DNA from: an uncultured Coriobacteriaceae bacterium
GTDB taxonomy: Bacteria > Actinomycetota > Coriobacteriia > Coriobacteriales > Atopobiaceae
Assembly: GCA_902788705.1 (NCBI GenBank)
Contig: CADALE010000011.1
Span: 50,113 to 114,112, forward strand
DNA length: 64,000 nt
Direction: 5' to 3'
The notes under the pieces are model-generated. The model made no database searches. It saw nothing but the letters and a program-made list of their open reading frames with translations, and was not told the DNA's origin. Shown piece after piece: positions 59,593 to 64,000 of the stretch. How positions within the stretch are numbered: the first letter of the stretch is position 1; every line of letters starts with the position of its first letter. The translations under genes were made by a program, and so were the position numbers.

Positions 59593-60837
59593 ATGAAGTT
59601 GGCGCTGTGCGGGATGTCTGCGCTCCGGGTTCTTCGCGACCTTCGGCAGCGGCATGTCGACGTGATGAGGCTTCCCCGTGTTGACCTGCCGGCACCGTCC
59701 CTCGAGGGCTCCGGCCGCTGGTCCCGTGCGGCCATTTCGCAAGCCATCGAACAGTATCCCTGCCTCGCCGACTTCTCGGAGCGGCATCCCCTGTGCGTCG
59801 CCGTTCCCACGGCAGCGACCCGCCTGCGCGTCAAGGGCGTCTCGTGCACGGTGCACGGGAAGGGCCTTCCCGCAAACGCCTTCGTGGACGTGGGCGGTGG
59901 CTTGTTCATCAGTAGTCCTGAGCTGCTGTTTATTGAGCTGGCGGGCATCATGTTGCCCGAGGTGCACCTTGTGGTGGGAATGGAGCTGTGCGGAACGTAC
60001 GCCCGCGACGCGAGCGACCCTCGCAACGGCAGCGTGGCGTATCAGATTCCGGCCGTGACCTGCATGGATCGCATCCGGGCGTTCGTGGACGGCTGTCATC
60101 ACGTGAACGGCTTGGGGCCAGCCCGGGAAACGCTGGAATGGCTGCTTGACAACGCGTGGTCGCCCATGGAGGCGGTGGTCGCGGCCATGGCCGTACTGCC
60201 GGGAGCCATGCTTGGCTACGACCTGTGGCCCATCGACCTCAACGTGCCGGTCGATGCGAGGGGCGGCACCGCTAGCGGCACGCGAATACCTGACCTGGTG
60301 TTTCGCGGAACGGACGTGGGCCTCAACTACGACGGCGAGGGGCATCTTCCCCTGCAGGACGTGGTTGACGCCGCCATCCGGTTGGCGTCCTTGCCGCAGG
60401 AGAGGGCCACGCAGGAAGACCTGGACGACGCCCTGCGCCGTGCTCGCGAGGGTGCCGTCGCTGACAAGCGCCGCGACCGAGACCTTGGCGCCGCGGGGCT
60501 GACGGTGTTTGCCATGACCAAGGAAGACCTGTACGAACGCGGCGGCCTTGACCGGCTCATGCTGCAGGTGATGGACGCGATCAGTCGCACGGGCAAGCGC
60601 GACCTGTCAAGGCAGCGCACCATGATGGAAAGCAAGCTGCTGGGGGACCTGCGGCAGGAGCTCATCTGGTCGTTTCTCCCGGGGAAGGTGGGGCAGGAAG
60701 CCGCGCAGACCTTCGCCGAGCTCAGCGCCCCAAACCCAGACATAACCCGATACATGAAGATAGCTCGCTTCGTGGACGGCAAGTGGGTGGTCTCGCTGGT
60801 AGAGCGGTCGTCATCGGCCGCGCTGCCGGGAGACTGA
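59593..60837 (+). CDS. AbiEi/DUF559-like protein
   Basis: 414 residues. The N-terminal half (about 60-150) is like AbiEi-type antitoxin sequences: LCVAVPTAATRLRVKGVSCTVHG and FISSPELLFIELA. The C-terminal part (about 225-350) follows the DUF559/VSR-like nuclease pattern RIPDLVFRGTDVGLNYDGEGH ... RRDRDLGAAGLTVFAMTKEDLY. In active relatives the residue before YDG is usually Glu (EYDG); here it is Asn, so the nuclease site looks degenerate. A role in a defence or toxin-antitoxin system is possible, with no partner gene adjacent. The ATG at 59593 has GGGGAGG. Confidence 0.65.
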   Translation: MKLALCGMSALRVLRDLRQRHVDVMRLPRVDLPAPSLEGSGRWSRAAISQAIEQYPCLADFSERHPLCVAVPTAATRLRVKGVSCTVHGKGLPANAFVDVGGGLFISSPELLFIELAGIMLPEVHLVVGMELCGTYARDASDPRNGSVAYQIPAVTCMDRIRAFVDGCHHVNGLGPARETLEWLLDNAWSPMEAVVAAMAVLPGAMLGYDLWPIDLNVPVDARGGTASGTRIPDLVFRGTDVGLNYDGEGHLPLQDVVDAAIRLASLPQERATQEDLDDALRRAREGAVADKRRDRDLGAAGLTVFAMTKEDLYERGGLDRLMLQVMDAISRTGKRDLSRQRTMMESKLLGDLRQELIWSFLPGKVGQEAAQTFAELSAPNPDITRYMKIARFVDGKWVVSLVERSSSAALPGD

Positions 60838-60868
60838 CGGGGTTCGGCCGCGACAAGGAGACGGTGTC

Positions 60869-61498
60869 ATGCGCTACTTCACCGCAGACCTTCATCTGGG
60901 GGACAAGCCCATCATCAGCTGGCGCGGGTTTGGGGACGACGTGGCCGCCCACGACGCGATGATCCTCTCGCGCCTGAACGAGCGCGTAGGCGAGGACGAC
61001 GAGCTCTGGCTGCTGGGCGACCTCTGCCGTGCGCGCATCGAGGACGTCATGGCCATGCGCGAGTCCATCGCCTGTCGTACCGTGCATGTGGTGGTGGGCA
61101 ACCATGACTCGCGCTCCAAATTTGTGACCTGCGGTTTGTTTGACTCGGTTGACTACTATGCCCAAGTCGGCCGACACAAGCGCGACGGATACAAGTTCGT
61201 GATGAGCCACTATCCCATGCTTGACTGGGACCGTGCCTACCACGGCTCGTTCATGCTGCATGGCCACATCCACAGCCTACCGGTCGAGCCTGGGGGAGAC
61301 GTTGCCCCGCTGGACGCGCATGCCGGCGGCATGGGCATGCGCGGCTACAACGTATGGAACGCCAAGCACGGCGTCAGGCGCTATGACGTGGGCGTCGATG
61401 CCAATGGCTACTACCCGGTGAGCGCGGAGGAGATACTGGCCGCGATGCCGAGCGACGCCGAATGGAGCGCCATGCACCATGGCCTGAAGGTCGACTAG
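60869..61498 (+). CDS. Calcineurin-like metallophosphoesterase
   Basis: 209 residues. All metal motifs are present: TADLHLGD, WLLGDLC, VVGNHDSR, MSHYPML and HGHIHS. These bind two metals for phosphoester hydrolysis, with no clue to the substrate. Cytosolic. Starts 31 bp after the AbiEi-like gene with an AAGGAGA box, so likely co-transcribed. Confidence 0.9.
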   Translation: MRYFTADLHLGDKPIISWRGFGDDVAAHDAMILSRLNERVGEDDELWLLGDLCRARIEDVMAMRESIACRTVHVVVGNHDSRSKFVTCGLFDSVDYYAQVGRHKRDGYKFVMSHYPMLDWDRAYHGSFMLHGHIHSLPVEPGGDVAPLDAHAGGMGMRGYNVWNAKHGVRRYDVGVDANGYYPVSAEEILAAMPSDAEWSAMHHGLKVD

Positions 61499-61553
61499 GA
61501 AGCTGGGCGTACCAGAGGTGAGCATCCCCTCTGGTGTGGTAGACGCTTGGTTG

Positions 61554-62195
61554 TCAGGAAGTGATTACGGGATCCTCGAAGGGCACGTCGGGTTCGCCCA
61601 GGAACCGATAGACCTCGCGCATGAGGGCGCCCATCTTGTCCGCGAATATCTCGGTGTTGTTGATGAGCGTGAAGTTGGGGTGGTCCTTCCACGCGGCAAG
61701 CAGGCGGTCGTCCACCGCGGCGGCCTGCTCGGGCGTCTCGGCGCGCGCGGCGTTGTTCTCCAGGGTGTAGGCCGCCTCGAGGCCCTTCGCGGCGCTGACC
61801 AGGTGAAACACGATGTCGTAGCGTGCGTACAGCTCCTCGCGCGTGGTGTGGTGGTCGGCCAGCAGCTGCTCGAACCCCTCGGGCGTCATGTAGCCGGCAT
61901 GGTCCATCACGCCGCGGTCGAAGATGATCACGATGCGCTCGGCATCCATCTTCTGGGCCGCATGGACGAAGGCCGCCTCCTTGCCCAGCTGCATCTCGAA
62001 CACGGCGCGCTGGAAGTCGTCGTAGCTGCGGCAGGTCCACGGCGCCACGCCACCGTTGATGAGCTCGGTTGCCGCCTCGGGCACGAAGATGAGCCGGTAC
62101 CCCCGCACCTCGAGCCCCTTGCGCAGGTACTCCATCGCCGTGGTCTTGCCCGAGCACGGGCCGCCGCCAATGAGGATGGTGCTGATCTTGGGCAT
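61554..62195 (-). CDS. AAA ATPase/kinase-like protein (AAA_28 type)
   Basis: 213 residues. Walker A GGGPCSGKTTAMEYL, Walker B-like IVIIFDRGVMDHAGYM (D-R-G), an Arg-rich lid and a C-terminal INNT motif. Related to NadR-kinase and Ttd14-like families, which phosphorylate or bind nucleotides and lipids. Substrate unknown. The ATG at 62195 has GAGAGGAGCC. Confidence 0.8.
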   Translation of the reverse strand: MPKISTILIGGGPCSGKTTAMEYLRKGLEVRGYRLIFVPEAATELINGGVAPWTCRSYDDFQRAVFEMQLGKEAAFVHAAQKMDAERIVIIFDRGVMDHAGYMTPEGFEQLLADHHTTREELYARYDIVFHLVSAAKGLEAAYTLENNAARAETPEQAAAVDDRLLAAWKDHPNFTLINNTEIFADKMGALMREVYRFLGEPDVPFEDPVITS

Positions 62196-62315
62196 GAGGG
62201 CTCCTCTCACGTTGGGTTGCCTGTTCCATTGTCTCATAACTGGCATCTCGTCGCGGCACCAGGCCTACCCTTCGCGCCGCGATGTACCAACACAGTCCGC
62301 CCTTCGAGGTGCGGT

Positions 62316-62330
62316 GTTCAGAAACTGAAC
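62316..62330. promoter_or_regulatory. Operator-like palindrome upstream of EIIBC
   Basis: GTTCAGAAACTGAAC, 6-bp arms with a 3-base centre, 101 bp before the EIIBC start. Similar to the palindrome at 21506. Confidence 0.5.
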
Positions 62331-62430
62331 CAATCGCGAGCGAGGACCCCTTGTGGTCCCATGGGGCCGTATAACCAAGGTGTCCCAAAACTGCAGGCTC
62401 TGCAGAACACATTTTGAAAGGGGAGGGCTC

Positions 62431-63834
62431 ATGGCAAAGGATTGGAACAAGCTCGCCACCGAGGTTGTGGAACTGGTGGGAGGCGAGGCCAACATCAGCT
62501 CGATCACGCACTGCGTCACGCGGCTGCGCTTCCAGCTCAAGGACGAGTCCATCGCGAACGACGACGCGATCAGCGCGCTTGACGGCGTCATCCAGGTGAT
62601 GCACGCCAACGGCCAGTACCAGGTGGTCATCGGGCCGCAGGTCGAGGCGGCCTACGACGCGGTGCTTGCGCTGTTGCCCAGCAAGGGCGCCGGCAGCGTG
62701 CCCGAGGATGACGCCGACGCTGCGAACAAGAGCATCAAGGACAAGCTCATGGACATCATCTCGGGCGTGTTCCTGCCCATGATCGGCGCCATGAGCGCGG
62801 CAGGCCTGATCAAGGCCCTGGCCGTCACCCTGTCCACCTTCGGCCTGGTCGACCCGTCGTCCACCACCTACACCGTCCTCAACTGCATGGGCGACGGCTT
62901 CTTCCAGTTCCTGCCCCTGTTCCTTGGCTACACGGCCGCCCAGAAGCTCGGCGCTACGCCCTTCCTCGGTATGGCCGTTGGGGCCTTCCTCTGCCACCCC
63001 CAGATGGTGGCCCTGCAGAGCAACCTCGATGCCGCTGCTGCTGCGGCTGGTACCGATCCGATGACGGCCACGTTCTTCGGCATCCCGGTCATCCTTCCCG
63101 CTGCCGGTTACCTGCAGTCAGTCGTGCCCATCGTGCTCGCATGTGCCCTGCTCGCCCCGCTGGAGAAGTTCTTCAAGCGCGTGATTCCCGAAGTGGTGCG
63201 TGGCGTCTTCGCTCCGATGCTTTCGCTGCTCATCACCTGCGCCGCGACCGTCCTGGTGGTGGGCCCGGTTGCCAACACCCTGTCTAGCCTCATCGCCCAG
63301 GGTCTGCTGGCCATCCTGAACATCGCCCCGGCCATCGGTGGCGCCGCCATCGCCTTCGCCTGGCCGTTCCTCATCATCTTTGGCATGCACTGGGGCCTCA
63401 TCCCCGTCATGATGGCCAACTTCGGCACCCTCGGCTACGACTTCATCATGCCCCTCACTGTGGGCACCAACTTCGCCGTGGGTGCGGTGCTGCTTGCCGT
63501 CTTCCTCAAGACCAAGAAGAAGGACCTCAAGGACACCTGCATCGAGACGCTTGCATCCGCATGGCTCGCCGGTGTGACCGAGCCTGGCATCTACGGCGTG
63601 CTGCTGCGCTTCAACCGTACCTTCATCTGCATGGCCCTGGGTTGCGCCGTTGCCGGTGCCATCGGCGGCATTGCGAGCCTGCATCAGACCGTGTTCCTCA
63701 CGGCGTCGGTGCTCACGCTTCCCGCCCTCTTTGGCGACATGGGCATCTGGCAGGTGGTCCAGGCGTTCGCTGCCGTCGTGGTTGCCTTCGTCCTCACGTA
63801 CCTCTTTGGCTACAGCGACAAGATGGCCGAGTAA
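62431..63834 (+). CDS. PTS glucoside-type EIIBC permease
   Basis: 467 residues. Residues 1-85 are an EIIB with the phospho-Cys in SITHCVTRLRFQL. The rest is an EIIC of the glucose/beta-glucoside superfamily with about ten helices, GMHWGLIPVMMANF and AGVTEPGIYGVLLRF. No C-terminal EIIA, so it relies on a separate EIIA. It likely imports a beta-glucoside or trehalose/sucrose-type sugar. The ATG at 62431 has AAAGGGGAGGG. No BglG-type antiterminator is visible nearby. Confidence 0.93.
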   Translation: MAKDWNKLATEVVELVGGEANISSITHCVTRLRFQLKDESIANDDAISALDGVIQVMHANGQYQVVIGPQVEAAYDAVLALLPSKGAGSVPEDDADAANKSIKDKLMDIISGVFLPMIGAMSAAGLIKALAVTLSTFGLVDPSSTTYTVLNCMGDGFFQFLPLFLGYTAAQKLGATPFLGMAVGAFLCHPQMVALQSNLDAAAAAAGTDPMTATFFGIPVILPAAGYLQSVVPIVLACALLAPLEKFFKRVIPEVVRGVFAPMLSLLITCAATVLVVGPVANTLSSLIAQGLLAILNIAPAIGGAAIAFAWPFLIIFGMHWGLIPVMMANFGTLGYDFIMPLTVGTNFAVGAVLLAVFLKTKKKDLKDTCIETLASAWLAGVTEPGIYGVLLRFNRTFICMALGCAVAGAIGGIASLHQTVFLTASVLTLPALFGDMGIWQVVQAFAAVVVAFVLTYLFGYSDKMAE

Positions 63835-63849
63835 GCCCTTCCTTCCACT

Positions 63850-63874
63850 GACGTTCGTTCGCTTGACGAACGTC
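63850..63874 (+). terminator. Terminator hairpin
   Basis: GACGTTCGTTC and GACGAACGTC around GCTT, after the EIIBC gene. Confidence 0.6.
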
Positions 63875-63907
63875 GCCCTTCCGAAGGAGCGCCCCACCCG
63901 CTGAACT

Positions 63908-64000
63908 AGACCCCAATAGTTGGACGGTTTAATAGAGTTCTCAGGCGGCCCTGATTGGATGTCCCCGGTATTGGACCGGGGACATCCCCTTTAGAGCGAC
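63908..64000. mobile_element. Possible end of an IS3/IS150-type insertion sequence
   Basis: TAGACCCCAATAGTTGGAC resembles the terminal sequence of many IS150-group elements. A GATGTCCCCGGT hairpin (63956-63988) follows, and the window ends before any transposase. Assignment from memory of such ends, so tentative. Confidence 0.35.

Noticed and set aside
1..64000. tRNA, rRNA or riboswitch genes
   Set aside because: No cloverleaf, rRNA segment or known riboswitch core was recognised by reading; a covariance-model search would be needed to exclude small ones.

Overview
The window looks like chromosome of a strictly anaerobic, saccharolytic, high-G+C Gram-positive bacterium. The best guess is a Coriobacteriia member of the Olsenella/Atopobium type. 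This is inferred from the G+C-rich code, purine-rich Shine-Dalgarno boxes, Tat-type lipoprotein leaders, a flavodiiron protein in place of any respiratory oxygen genes, and the many PTS permeases with RpiR regulators. No rRNA, tRNA, prophage or CRISPR array was found.

Layout. 1-5.8 kb: an unknown zinc-ribbon protein, an alpha/beta hydrolase, a STAS-kinase fusion, a DpnI-like protein without catalytic residues, and a nucleoside-type deaminase. 5.9-8.6 kb: a polar amino-acid ABC transporter (binding protein, permease, ATPase). 8.6-13.6 kb: a C_GCAxxG_C_C redox protein, an HD hydrolase, a flavodiiron protein, an S10 carboxypeptidase and a ROK protein. 13.7-18.2 kb: a clostripain-like lipoprotein, a PH-like protein, a lipoprotein and a RelB/PIN toxin-antitoxin pair. 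18.3-26.7 kb: a beta-glucoside region with two RpiR regulators, two cellobiose-type EIIC permeases (one fused to a ChbG-like deacetylase), a glycosyltransferase and a GH1 enzyme. 27-45 kb: esterases, acetyltransferases, an MBL enzyme, YbaN and YgbA-type proteins, a second GH1/RpiR pair, a sialate-O-acetylesterase-like enzyme, and a protein joining a PTS EIIB domain to a ROK domain. 45-48 kb: a tandem DJ-1 protein and an MFS carrier. 48-58 kb: an L-rhamnose locus (isomerase-like protein, rhaD, rhaB, AraC regulator, GH78 rhamnosidase) with udk and a HAD phosphatase inserted. 58-64 kb: a HAD phosphatase, an AbiEi/DUF559-like protein, a phosphoesterase, an AAA kinase-like protein and a glucoside EIIBC.

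How the genes work together. Plant or host glycosides would be deacetylated by the esterases, imported as 6-phosphates by PTS permeases and cut by two GH1 enzymes. Rhamnose released by GH78 would pass through isomerase, RhaB and RhaD. RpiR proteins probably control the glucoside genes through TGAAAC/GTTTCA-type palindromes.

Two features stand out. First, palindromic repeats of at least two families sit at gene ends throughout, in places supplying a stop codon or a ribosome binding site. Second, the window holds many broken or chimeric genes: SDR, radical SAM, ABC/PTS and rhamnosidase relics, a 44-bp duplication in an esterase, a frameshifted GH78, and an EIIC read through a terminator into a deacetylase. 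These indicate active genome decay or, for some junctions, assembly error.
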